Shown here: piece by piece, positions 8,290-16,191 of the stretch
Numbering within the stretch: position 1 is the first letter of the stretch
How the letters are laid out: each line of letters opens with the position of its first letter
NCBI RefSeq assembly: GCF_036013645.1
Contig: NZ_CP107869.1
Coordinates: 6,510,001 to 6,574,000, forward strand
Length of the DNA: 64,000 nucleotides
Direction of reading: 5' to 3'
Source: Streptomyces sp. NBC_00490
Lineage (GTDB): Bacteria; Actinomycetota; Actinomycetes; Streptomycetales; Streptomycetaceae
The notes under the pieces: generated by a model
What the model was told of the DNA's origin: nothing
Seen by the model: the letters and a program-made list of their open reading frames with translations, nothing else
Databases searched by the model: none
Translations under genes and position numbers: made by a program

Positions 8290-8718
8290 ATGGCGACGAA
8301 GCGTATGACCCCTGGTTTCTCCGATCAGGTGATGGGCCTGGTCAAGTCACTGCGTACCGATGCCCCCGACTGTGTCGCCTCGGGCGTGGTCGACATGTCC
8401 ACCGGCATGCTCCTTTCGTACGAGACCGTCGAGAACCATCCGCCGGAGGTGCTGGACCTGCTGGCGGGCGCGACGCTCGACCTGTTCCAGGGCCGCACGG
8501 TCGTGATGATCGAGGACGTCTTCAAGGAACGCCGCGGGGTGGGCGGCGACAACCACTTCTTCCAGGAGATCCTGGTCAACAGCGAGAACCTCACCCACCT
8601 GTTCATCCGGCTGAACGAACAGCAGGACGTGGTGGCCGTGGTGGTCTGCCGGAAATCGGTGAACGTGGGCATGCTCTTCGCCCAGGTGCGGCGGGTGGTA
8701 CGGGAGTACAGCCTCTGA
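8290..8718 (+). CDS. Small protein of probable roadblock-like fold, third gene of the cassette
   Basis: The 142-residue protein has no signal peptide or membrane segment. Segments such as CVASGVVDMSTGMLLSYETV, a helix PEVLDLLAGATLDLFQ, and HLFIRLNEQQDVVAVVVCRK repeat the order of strands and helices of roadblock or longin-type domains, so it may be a divergent partner of the upstream roadblock protein. I know no named family for it. ATG 8290 follows GGAAGGAG at about 8274 and starts only 4 nt after the previous stop. A strong hairpin closes the operon. Confidence 0.7.
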   Translation: MATKRMTPGFSDQVMGLVKSLRTDAPDCVASGVVDMSTGMLLSYETVENHPPEVLDLLAGATLDLFQGRTVVMIEDVFKERRGVGGDNHFFQEILVNSENLTHLFIRLNEQQDVVAVVVCRKSVNVGMLFAQVRRVVREYSL

Positions 8719-8728
8719 GCACACGGAA

Positions 8729-8756
8729 AGGGCCCCTCCCGAACCGGAGGGGCCCT
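8729..8756. terminator. Bidirectional hairpin between convergent genes
   Basis: An 11-bp stem (AGGGCCCCTCC 8729-8739 with GGAGGGGCCCT 8746-8756) and a 6-nt loop lie between the roadblock operon and the leftward ABC permease. Confidence 0.8.
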
Positions 8757-8770
8757 CGTCGTCGTACCGG

Positions 8771-11095
8771 CTACTCCGTGCGCAGCCCGTCCGGCCGCAT
8801 CAGCCGCAGCAGCGGCGGCAGGCTGAGCAGCGTCACCATCAGGACGACCGCGGCGCCCGCGCCCGCCATCGACAGCACGCTCGCCCAGTCCACGGACACC
8901 GGGGTGTCCGTCATCTTCAGCAGGACCACACCGAGTGTCAGCCCCACCGTCGAGGCCAGCACCAGTCCGAGACCGACCGGGATCGCCGTCTGCCACAGCA
9001 CCGACAGGCTCAGCGTGGAGCGCTTGGTGCCGAAGGCGATCAGGGCGGACAGCAGCTTCTTGCGTTCACGGAGCTGCTCCAGCTGGGAGACCAGCAGACT
9101 CGCGCCGATCAGCATCAGGACGCAGGTGGCGCCGACGAACAGGCCACCGCGGATGGAGGCGTAGTTCTCGTCGCGCACGGAGGACGTGATCTGGACGGGC
9201 TCCTGGTACGGGTCGATGGCCGCCGTCGTGTTGCGGACGTACTCGATGGCGTCCGGCACCGCGTCGTCGAGCCCCAGATACAGCTCGGGGGTGAGCAGCG
9301 GGTCGGCTCCCGAGGGCAGCGCCGCCGGTGTCATCAGGAGGCCCGCGCGCCCGAAGCGGGTCGAGTCCTCGGTGCCCTGGACGGCCTTGACGTCCTTCGG
9401 GACGGTCCAGGCGACCGGCTTCGTCGTCGCGTTGTCGTCGGAGTCGTCGAACCAGAGCTTGTTGCCGCTCTTGACCATCTTGCCCGTGTCGTAGGCGTAG
9501 TCGCCGGCCCTCAGGACGAACACGTCGCCGTCACGGCAGGAAGGGAGCTTCGCGACCTCGCGCAGGGCCGCACAGGTGCCGACGGACACGGGGGCGAAGT
9601 TCTGGGGGTCGAGGCGGCTGCTGCCGAGGTATCCGTCGGACAGGTGGTAGACGTGCTTGACGCCCCGGGTCGCCGCGAGCTTCTCCTTGGCCTCGGCGAC
9701 CGGACTCCCCGTGGACAGCTGTACGGCCACCTGCGCGCCGGTGACGTTCTCGTCCTTGCGCTCCGTGTACTGGCCGTCGACTCCGGCGAACAGCATCTGC
9801 AGGGCGATCGCGCCGGCCACCGCCACCGCGATGCCGTTGACCATGCGGGCCGCTGTGCCGCTGCTCAACTGGAGTCTGCGAACCGCCAGTTGCCAGGCCA
9901 CCGGGCCCGCTCCGAGCCGGGAGACGACCGCTTCGACAGCCCAGGGCAGCAGCGCGGTCACACCGACCAGCAGCAGCATGACGCCACCGATGGTGAGGTA
10001 CTGGTTGAAGTTCCCGCTGTCGCGTCCCTGGCCGATCATCGGGTAGAGCATCGCGAGCCCGCCGAGCGGCAGCAGCAGCCGCCACCACAGCCGGCGCCGC
10101 GAGGGCTTCGCCGTACGCACCACGCCCAGCGGCTCGATGACGACACCGCGCAGCGCCAGCTGGGTGACCAGCACGGCGGCCGCGGGCACCGCGACGGCGA
10201 CCAGCAGGGCCAGCAGGGGCGAGGGGTTGAGATAGCTCGGGAAGAAGCTGTAGTCGAAGAGCTCCACGGAGCCCGCGATCTGACGCCCGATCATGAAGAA
10301 GCCGGCGCCCAGGACCAGGCCCACCATGGCTCCGGCCATCGCCTCGCCCGCCGCGACCCGCCGGGTCATCCGCGCGTCGGAGCCCACCAGCCTCAGGGCC
10401 GCGAGCCGCCGGTCGCGCCGCTCGCCGCCGAACCGCACGGCCGCCGCGATGAAGACGGCGACGGGCGTCAGCAGGACCGCGAAGACGACGAGGATCAGCA
10501 GGAGCAGGACGGGATCCAGCGGTTCCTTGGACTGCTGCGGGGACCCGAACCGCTCGATGCGGTCCACGACACCGCCGTTGATCTTGGGCGCGAGTCCCTC
10601 GGCGCCGCGGTAGAAGGCGAGTTCGGCCGAGCCGATCAGACCGCTCTCCCCGATGGTCCCGACGATCCGGTCCGGCAGCCGCTCCCGCAGCACCTTCCCG
10701 TCGCCGGACTCCAGGAGCTTCTTCAGCGCGGGGGAGACCACCATCTCGCCCACCGCGGGAAAGGCGGAGAGCCCCGGCGGCAGCGGCGACTTCGGCCCCT
10801 CGGGCTCCAGCTCCCGGCCCCGCACGCTCTTGTCGTGATAGGTCGTGGTGATGTATCCGACGACCAGGGTGTCGTCGGCCTTCTTGATCCGGGTCGCGCT
10901 GAACGACATGTCGTTCCGCGCGGCCTCCCGGTCGTCCCGCGCCGACATCGCGCTCGGGATCGCGGTGGTCAGCAGCAGCAGCGCCACCCCGAGCCCCACC
11001 CCGACCGCCGTCAGCAGCACCCGGATCCAGCCTTCGCGTCCCCCCGCGAACGCGAATCTGACCCCCATCCCCAGGTCCCGCGTCCACTGCCTCAT
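8771..11095 (-). CDS. FtsX-like ABC transporter permease
   Basis: The 774-residue membrane protein has the FtsX/MacB duplicated layout. There is one N-terminal segment (WIRVLLTAVGVGLGVALLLL), a large extracytoplasmic domain, then groups of hydrophobic segments. These include PVLLLLILVVFAVLLTPVAVFIAAAVRF, the region near 390-460, and a final trio near VGATCVLMLIGASLLVSQL and SVLWQTAIPVGLGLVLASTV. With the ATPase upstream, which it overlaps by 4 nt, it probably expels a toxic compound or antibiotic. The PadR repressor is encoded in the same operon, as is usual for drug-inducible pumps. Substrate unknown. Confidence 0.9.
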   Translation of the reverse strand: MRQWTRDLGMGVRFAFAGGREGWIRVLLTAVGVGLGVALLLLTTAIPSAMSARDDREAARNDMSFSATRIKKADDTLVVGYITTTYHDKSVRGRELEPEGPKSPLPPGLSAFPAVGEMVVSPALKKLLESGDGKVLRERLPDRIVGTIGESGLIGSAELAFYRGAEGLAPKINGGVVDRIERFGSPQQSKEPLDPVLLLLILVVFAVLLTPVAVFIAAAVRFGGERRDRRLAALRLVGSDARMTRRVAAGEAMAGAMVGLVLGAGFFMIGRQIAGSVELFDYSFFPSYLNPSPLLALLVAVAVPAAAVLVTQLALRGVVIEPLGVVRTAKPSRRRLWWRLLLPLGGLAMLYPMIGQGRDSGNFNQYLTIGGVMLLLVGVTALLPWAVEAVVSRLGAGPVAWQLAVRRLQLSSGTAARMVNGIAVAVAGAIALQMLFAGVDGQYTERKDENVTGAQVAVQLSTGSPVAEAKEKLAATRGVKHVYHLSDGYLGSSRLDPQNFAPVSVGTCAALREVAKLPSCRDGDVFVLRAGDYAYDTGKMVKSGNKLWFDDSDDNATTKPVAWTVPKDVKAVQGTEDSTRFGRAGLLMTPAALPSGADPLLTPELYLGLDDAVPDAIEYVRNTTAAIDPYQEPVQITSSVRDENYASIRGGLFVGATCVLMLIGASLLVSQLEQLRERKKLLSALIAFGTKRSTLSLSVLWQTAIPVGLGLVLASTVGLTLGVVLLKMTDTPVSVDWASVLSMAGAGAAVVLMVTLLSLPPLLRLMRPDGLRTE

Positions 11096-11778
11096 ACGAC
11101 TCGCTCCATGTCCCGGGACTTCCCGTCCCGTACGACGATCTCGCGGTCGGAGTAGGCCGCCACCCGCGCCTCGTGCGTGACCAGGACGACGGCCGCGTTG
11201 GTGGACCGCGCGGCCTCGGTGAGCAGCTCCATCACCCGCTCGCCGTTGAGCGAGTCGAGCGCGCCGGTGGGCTCGTCGGCGAACAGCACGCGCGGGCCGG
11301 TCACCAACGACCGTGCCACGGCGACCCGTTGCCCCTGCCCGCCGGAGATCTCACCCGGCCGCTTCTTCCTCAGGTCGTCGACCTCCAGCCGCTCCATCCA
11401 CGTCACGGCGGTCCGCTCGGCCTCCTTGCGGGAGGTGCCGTTGAGCCGCAGCGGCAGGGCGACGTTCTCCACACAGGTCAGCTCGGGGACGAGCTGGCCG
11501 AACTGGAAGACGAACCCGAACTGGGAGCGCCGCAGCTCGCTGCGCTGGGCGTCGTTCATCGTCGCCATCTCGCGCCCGCCGTACATGATCGAGCCCGAGT
11601 CGGGCGTGACGATCCCGGCGAGACAGTGCAGCAGCGTGGACTTGCCGGACCCGGAGGGGCCCATCACGGCGACGACCTCGCCCGGGTGGATGGAGAACTG
11701 GGCGCCGTCGAGCGCCAGGGTCGGGCCGTACGCCTTGCGCAGGTCGTCGGCCACGAGCAGGGAACCAGCGGGAGTCAT
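11092..11778 (-). CDS. ABC transporter ATP-binding protein (MacB/LolD type)
   Basis: The 228-residue ATPase has Walker A (GPSGSGKST, residues 40-48), a Q-loop (FVFQFGQLVPELT), the ABC signature (SGGQGQRVAVARSL), Walker B with catalytic Glu (VLFADEPTGALDS) and the switch His (LVTHEARVA). TGALDS downstream of Walker B is typical of the LolD/MacB class that works with FtsX-like permeases. Start and stop overlap the neighbours by 4 nt on both sides (PadR upstream, permease downstream), which indicates translational coupling in one operon. Confidence 0.94.
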   Translation of the reverse strand: MTPAGSLLVADDLRKAYGPTLALDGAQFSIHPGEVVAVMGPSGSGKSTLLHCLAGIVTPDSGSIMYGGREMATMNDAQRSELRRSQFGFVFQFGQLVPELTCVENVALPLRLNGTSRKEAERTAVTWMERLEVDDLRKKRPGEISGGQGQRVAVARSLVTGPRVLFADEPTGALDSLNGERVMELLTEAARSTNAAVVLVTHEARVAAYSDREIVVRDGKSRDMERVV

Positions 11779-12299
11779 TCGGCCACCACCTGTGCGAGCT
11801 TGTCGAGACGCGCGGCGGTCAGTTCCAGCCAGCGCAGATCTGCTTCGAGATGGAACAGGGCGTGGTCGCAGATCAGCTGATCGGCGAGGTCCCCCTTCCG
11901 CTTCCGGTCGGTGAGGATCCGCATCATGCGCAGATGCTCAGAGCGCTGCGTGTCGAGGATGTCGGCGGCGTCGCGGTGCGTGAGCAGCGCGAGGACGACC
12001 TTCGTGTACAGCGTCGACTGCAGATACGGCTCGGGCTTCTCCGGCGTGGCCAGCCATCGCTGTACGTCGGTGATGCCGGCCTCGGTGATCGCGTACCGCT
12101 TGCGCTCGGGCCCGCCGCCGGCCTCGATGCCGTCGACCTCGACGAGCCCGTTCTTCAGCAGGCGGGACATCGTCGAATAGACCTGGCCGTAGTGCAGGGG
12201 CCGGTCGTGGCCGAACCTCTCGTCGAAGGCCCGCTTCAGGTCGTAGCCGTGGCGGGGGCCGGATTCCAGGAGTCCCAAAAGGGTGTGACCGATGGACAT
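11775..12299 (-). CDS. PadR family transcriptional regulator
   Basis: The 174-residue protein has a PadR winged helix at residues 5-85 (SIGHTLLGLLESGPRHGYDLKRAF ... GQVYSTMSRLLKNGLVEVDGIE) and a helical dimerisation C-terminus. It probably represses the ABC efflux genes it is cotranscribed with, and itself. ATG 12299 (MSIGHTLL) is where PadR homology begins; the frame is open further upstream. There is no Shine-Dalgarno before this ATG, and the GTATAC inverted repeat begins only 22 nt upstream, so the transcript is short-leadered or leaderless and the operator overlaps the promoter. Confidence 0.92.
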   Translation of the reverse strand: MSIGHTLLGLLESGPRHGYDLKRAFDERFGHDRPLHYGQVYSTMSRLLKNGLVEVDGIEAGGGPERKRYAITEAGITDVQRWLATPEKPEPYLQSTLYTKVVLALLTHRDAADILDTQRSEHLRMMRILTDRKRKGDLADQLICDHALFHLEADLRWLELTAARLDKLAQVVAE

Positions 12300-12320
12300 G
12301 CGGAGGACTGTACACGCGGC

Positions 12321-12339
12321 GTATACACGGCATGTATAC
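12321..12339. promoter_or_regulatory. Probable PadR operator
   Basis: GTATAC (12321-12326) and GTATAC (12334-12339), separated by 7 nt, form an inverted repeat. A looser half-site TGTACAC precedes it at 12309-12315. PadR proteins typically bind AT-containing inverted repeats at their own promoters. The position directly before the PadR start fits autoregulation. Confidence 0.6.
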
Positions 12340-12415
12340 GTCGAGTGTGCAGGTGCCACGGACGGGTGCCGAACCGCAGGTGAGGGCCGATTGTCACGGT
12401 TCTGCTACACGGATC

Positions 12416-12649
12416 TCAGGTCTCCGGATCGGCTGGTGGCCGGCCCCGGCGCGGGATGGGCCCGGCCTCGCCCGGCAGCCGTCCGGCGTCCGCCAGGGCC
12501 TTGCGCAACAGGAACTCGATCTGCGCGTTCGCCGACCGCAGCTCGTCCCCGGCCCACCGGGCCAGCGCCTCGTACACCGACGGGTCCAGCCGCAGCAGCA
12601 CCTGCTTGCGCTGCTGCGGCCGCCGCTTGGGCGCGGACTCCTCCGTCAC
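12416..12649 (-). CDS. Small ribbon-helix-helix-like DNA-binding protein
   Basis: The 77-residue basic protein has the RHH pattern: a short strand (KQVLLRLDPS), helix 1 (VYEALARWAGDELR), a turn with Ser-Ala-Asn, and helix 2 (AQIEFLLRKALADAG). Both ends are unstructured and Pro/Arg-rich. GTG 12649 overlaps the SPFH stop by 4 nt, so the two are translationally coupled. Proteins of this size and fold usually bind DNA as dimers; the palindrome upstream of the SPFH gene is the obvious candidate site (inference). No toxin-like gene is adjacent. Confidence 0.75.
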   Translation of the reverse strand: MTEESAPKRRPQQRKQVLLRLDPSVYEALARWAGDELRSANAQIEFLLRKALADAGRLPGEAGPIPRRGRPPADPET

Positions 12650-13578
12650 TGGTAGAGGGTCCCCGTGTTCAGGACGGGCTGTGCCGCGCGGTCCCCGCAC
12701 AGCACCGCCATCAGGTTCGACACCATCGCCGCCTTGCGTTCGTCGTCCAGCTCCACGATGCCCTGCTCGCTGATCCGGGCGAGCGCCGCCTCGACCATCC
12801 CGACCGCCCCGTCCACGATCTGCCGCCGCGCCGCGACGATCGCCCCGGCCTGCTGCCGCTGGAGCATCGCCGAGGCGATCTCGGGAGCGTAGGCGAGGTG
12901 GGTGAAGCGGGACTCGATGATCTCGACGCCGGCCGCCTCCACGCGCGCGTGCAGTTCGAGGGCGAGCTTCTCGGTGATCTCCTCGGCGTTGCCGCGCAGG
13001 GACAGGCCGCTCTCCTCGTGGGCGTCGTAGGGGTACTCGATGGCGATGTGCCGGACGGCCGCCTCGGTCTGGGTGGACACGAACTCGATGTAGTCGTCCA
13101 CCTCGAAGGTGGCCTGCGCGGTGTCCTCGATCCGCCACACCACGACCGCGGCGAGCTCGATCGGGTTGCCGTAGGCGTCGTTGACCTTCAGGACGGCCGT
13201 CTCGTGGTTGCGCACCCGCGTCGAGATCTTGGTGCGCGAGGTGAAGGGGTTCACCCAGCGCAGCCCGTCCTGCCGGATCGTCCCCTTGTAGCGCCCGAAG
13301 AGCTGCACGACCCGCGCCTCGCCCGGCGCCACCGTGTTCAGCCCGCACATGGCGAGAAACGCGGCGAGACCGACCAGGATCCCGCCGACGATCAGCGCGG
13401 CCTTCCCGCCGGTCGCCGAGACCGCCGTAGCGCCCGCAATCATTCCGGCGCCCGCGAACAGTCCGAGCAGCCCGAGGAGCAGGGCGAGCCCGCCGCCGAT
13501 GCTGTGGGCGGTGAACTCCCGCACGCGTGGGGCGGGCATGTCGGGTACGTCGACGGTGGTGTCGTCGTGGGTGGTCAT
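12646..13578 (-). CDS. SPFH/Band 7 domain membrane protein
   Basis: The 310-residue protein has two N-terminal hydrophobic segments ([20 protein letters not shown] and [20 protein letters not shown]) and a Band 7/SPFH domain ([21 protein letters not shown] ... [35 protein letters not shown]). A helical tail follows. SPFH proteins scaffold membrane microdomains. ATG 13578 has GGGGGA 7 nt upstream. The longer GTG start at 13629 has no ribosome site and abuts the palindrome at 13631. It is followed by, and overlaps, the RHH gene. Confidence 0.88.
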   Translation of the reverse strand: MTTHDDTTVDVPDMPAPRVREFTAHSIGGGLALLLGLLGLFAGAGMIAGATAVSATGGKAALIVGGILVGLAAFLAMCGLNTVAPGEARVVQLFGRYKGTIRQDGLRWVNPFTSRTKISTRVRNHETAVLKVNDAYGNPIELAAVVVWRIEDTAQATFEVDDYIEFVSTQTEAAVRHIAIEYPYDAHEESGLSLRGNAEEITEKLALELHARVEAAGVEIIESRFTHLAYAPEIASAMLQRQQAGAIVAARRQIVDGAVGMVEAALARISEQGIVELDDERKAAMVSNLMAVLCGDRAAQPVLNTGTLYQ

Positions 13579-13630
13579 TGGTTGGTCCCCCGGTTCTCGA
13601 AGTACTGGTACGGCTAGCTGTGTGCTCACT

Positions 13631-13644
13631 AAGTGATATCACTT
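13631..13644. promoter_or_regulatory. Perfect 14-bp palindrome upstream of the SPFH-RHH operon
   Basis: AAGTGATATCACTT is a perfect palindrome and much AT-richer than its surroundings. It lies about 53 nt before the chosen SPFH start, where a promoter should be. It is probably an operator; the cotranscribed RHH protein is the simplest candidate ligand. Confidence 0.5.
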
Positions 13645-13838
13645 TTACCGCCGAAGGCAACCCTTCACACCCCTCGCTCGTCAGTTCCGTAAGGAACGGG
13701 TGCTGATTGTCACGTCCGCAAAAGACCGGATCGGCTGCCCTTTGTCACATCTCCCGGTGTTAGCTTTCTGAGCTGACCTGACCGGCGAACCTGTGTGACA
13801 CATGCGCACACACGAGCGAAGCGGAGCAGAACGGACCC

Positions 13839-16145
13839 ATGGGACGAGCGGAAGAAAGACGAGCGCGACAGCGCGGCGGTCACCGCGCCGCGCCCAAGGG
13901 CCGTTCGTCGAGGGCGGCCAGCGCTTCGACGGGCGCTTCGACCCGGGCTTCCGGCAGCGGCGACAAGAGCCTCATACGCTGGATCTTCACCTGGAAGAAG
14001 ATCCTCGGCACGTTCCTCGGCTTCTGCCTGCTCGGCATCGGTGCCTTCATCGTCCTGTACATGATGGTGCAGGTCCCCGAGGGGAACGCGCAGGCCGAGC
14101 TCCAGAGCAACACCATCAAGTACAGCAACGGCGACGTCCTGGTCCGGGACGGCAAGGTGAACCGCGAGACCGTGGACCTCGCCAAGATCCCCAAGAAGGT
14201 CCAGCTCACCTTCGTGGCCGCCGAGAACAAGTCCTTCTACCAGGACTCCGGCGTCGACCTGAAGGGCACCGCCCGAGGTCTGCTCAACACGCTGTCCGGC
14301 AAGGGCAAGCAGGGTGGTTCGACGATCACCCAGCAGTACGTCAAGAACTACTACCTCACCCAGGACCAGACGGTCACCCGCAAGCTCCGCGAGCTGGTGA
14401 TCTCGCTCAAGGTGGACCGCCAGAAGTCCAAGGACGAGATCCTCGCGGGCTACATCAACACCAGCTACTACGGCCGTACCGCCTACGGCATCCAGGCCGC
14501 CGCGCAGGCCTACTACCGCGTCGACGCCGAGGACCTGAGCGTCGAGCAGGGCGCCTACCTCGCCGCGCTGCTCCAGGCGCCGAGCCAGTACGACTGGGCG
14601 GTCGCCTCGGACTTCAGCAAGAAGCTGGTCAAGCAGCGCTGGAACTACGTCCTGGACAACATGGTCGAGGAAGACTGGCTGGACGCCTCCAAGCGCGCGG
14701 AGATGACGTTCCCGGTCCCCAAGGAGCCCAAGGCCGAGTCCGGGCTCAAGGGGCAGAAGGGCTACTTCGTCAAGCTCGCCAAGCAGCAGCTGATCGCGCA
14801 GCTGATGAGCAAGGACAGCCTCACCGAGGACGAGGCGCTGGCCCAGTACGACCGGGGTGGCTGGACCATCACCCTGAACATCGACAAGAAGAAGCAGGCG
14901 CAGCTGGAGAAGGCCGTCAAGAGCCAGCTGACCGACAAACTGGACCCCGACAAGCGGTCGGTCGACAAGGACGTCCAGGCGGGTGCCGCATCCGTCGACC
15001 CCAAGACGGGGAAGATCGTCGCCCTCTACGGCGGCCAGGACTACATCAAGCACTCCTACAACAACGCCAACCGGGTGGACTACCAGCCCGCGTCGACGTT
15101 CAAGCCGGTCATCCTGGCCGCCGCCCTTCAGGACGGCGCGGTGACCCAGGACGACGAGAAGATCACCACCAGCACGATCTACGACGGCACCAGCAAGCGT
15201 CCCGTCAAGGGCAGCGACATCGCCTTCGCTCCGGAGAACGAGGACGACCAGGACTACGGTGACGTCACCGTCCAGACGGCGATGAACAAGTCCATCAACT
15301 CGGTCTTCGCGCAGCTGGGCGTCGACGTCGGCATGGACAAGGTCCTCAAGACCGCCGCCGACCTCGGCATGGATACCGGTGACCTGAAGGCGCTGCCCGC
15401 CTACACCCTGGGCACGATGGGCGCGAGCCCGATCCAGATGGCCGGGGTCTACGCCACTCTCGACAACCACGGCAAGAAGGTCACCCCGACCATCATCAAG
15501 TCGGCCGAGCGCAACGGCAGCGAGGTCGAGATGCCCGACCCGATCGGCGAGCAGGTGATCAGCCGCAAGACCGCCGACACGGTGACCTCGGTGCTGACCG
15601 GCGTGGTCGACGACGGTACGGCCAAGAGGTCCGTCCGTGACAACCCCAAGCGCGACGGCCAGGAGGTCGCGGGCAAGACGGGTACGTCCGACGACAACAA
15701 GTCGGCCTGGTTCACCGGTTACACCCCCGACCTGGTCACCTCGGTCGGCCTGTTCGGCGAGAACCACAAGAAGCCGGGACAGGTCGAGATGTACGGGGCG
15801 GGCGGCGAGCCGCGCGTCAACGGCGGTGGCTTCCCGGCGCAGATCTGGGCGGCCTACATGTTCGGTGTGACGTCCACGTCCGCCGAGTTCGACCTGGACA
15901 CCGACCAGGGCGCGGCGGTCGAGCCGACGTGGACGCCGACGCAGACGCCCACGCAGACCCCGACCCAGACCCCGACGCAGACGCCGACCCAGACCCCGAC
16001 GCAGACGCCCACGCAGACCCCGACCCAGACGCCCACCCAGACCCCGACCCAGACTCCGACGCAGACGCCCACGCAGACGCCGACGACGAAGCCACCGACG
16101 GACGGCATCCCGGAGGATCCGGTGGACCCGGGGGACGATCTGTAG
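13839..16145 (+). CDS. Bifunctional class A penicillin-binding protein (transglycosylase/transpeptidase)
   Basis: The 768-residue protein polymerises and crosslinks peptidoglycan outside the membrane. A basic Ser-rich cytoplasmic tail precedes one membrane segment (about 54-77). The GT51 domain shows AAENKSFYQDSGVD with catalytic Glu129, GGSTITQQ, and YINTSYYGRTAYGIQAA. The transpeptidase has S419-TF-K422 (PASTFKP), S482-I-N484, and KTG in VAGKTGTSDDNKSAWFTGY. The end is a 48-residue TPTQ repeat plus a Pro/Asp-rich tail, exposed outside. ATG 13839 gives the usual length. It is divergent from the SPFH gene and closed by a strong bidirectional hairpin. Confidence 0.94.
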   Translation: MGRAEERRARQRGGHRAAPKGRSSRAASASTGASTRASGSGDKSLIRWIFTWKKILGTFLGFCLLGIGAFIVLYMMVQVPEGNAQAELQSNTIKYSNGDVLVRDGKVNRETVDLAKIPKKVQLTFVAAENKSFYQDSGVDLKGTARGLLNTLSGKGKQGGSTITQQYVKNYYLTQDQTVTRKLRELVISLKVDRQKSKDEILAGYINTSYYGRTAYGIQAAAQAYYRVDAEDLSVEQGAYLAALLQAPSQYDWAVASDFSKKLVKQRWNYVLDNMVEEDWLDASKRAEMTFPVPKEPKAESGLKGQKGYFVKLAKQQLIAQLMSKDSLTEDEALAQYDRGGWTITLNIDKKKQAQLEKAVKSQLTDKLDPDKRSVDKDVQAGAASVDPKTGKIVALYGGQDYIKHSYNNANRVDYQPASTFKPVILAAALQDGAVTQDDEKITTSTIYDGTSKRPVKGSDIAFAPENEDDQDYGDVTVQTAMNKSINSVFAQLGVDVGMDKVLKTAADLGMDTGDLKALPAYTLGTMGASPIQMAGVYATLDNHGKKVTPTIIKSAERNGSEVEMPDPIGEQVISRKTADTVTSVLTGVVDDGTAKRSVRDNPKRDGQEVAGKTGTSDDNKSAWFTGYTPDLVTSVGLFGENHKKPGQVEMYGAGGEPRVNGGGFPAQIWAAYMFGVTSTSAEFDLDTDQGAAVEPTWTPTQTPTQTPTQTPTQTPTQTPTQTPTQTPTQTPTQTPTQTPTQTPTQTPTTKPPTDGIPEDPVDPGDDL
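15933..16076 (+). repeat. 12-nt tandem repeat encoding (TPTQ)x12 in the PBP tail
   Basis: Twelve 12-nt units encode Thr-Pro-Thr-Gln, with synonymous differences at Pro and Thr third positions (CCG/CCC, ACG/ACC/ACT). The array stays in frame. The opposite strand gives a GVCVGVWV-like frame that is only a shadow. The length is likely to vary between strains by slippage. Confidence 0.9.
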
Positions 16146-16151
16146 CGCAGC

Positions 16152-16187
16152 ACGAAGGGCGCCCGGCATCCGCCGGGCGCCCTTCGT
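16152..16187. terminator. Bidirectional terminator hairpin
   Basis: A perfect 15-bp stem (16152-16166 with 16173-16187) with loop CATCCG lies between the convergent PBP and PP2C genes. Confidence 0.88.
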
Positions 16188-16191
16188 CCTC

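Noticed and set aside
12416..13578. Toxin-antitoxin pair (RHH antitoxin plus SPFH gene)
   Set aside because: The partner is a 310-residue Band 7 membrane protein, not a toxin; operon order and sizes do not fit.
15933..16076. Possible CRISPR-like array
   Set aside because: Units are 12 nt, contiguous and in coding frame, with no spacers or cas genes.
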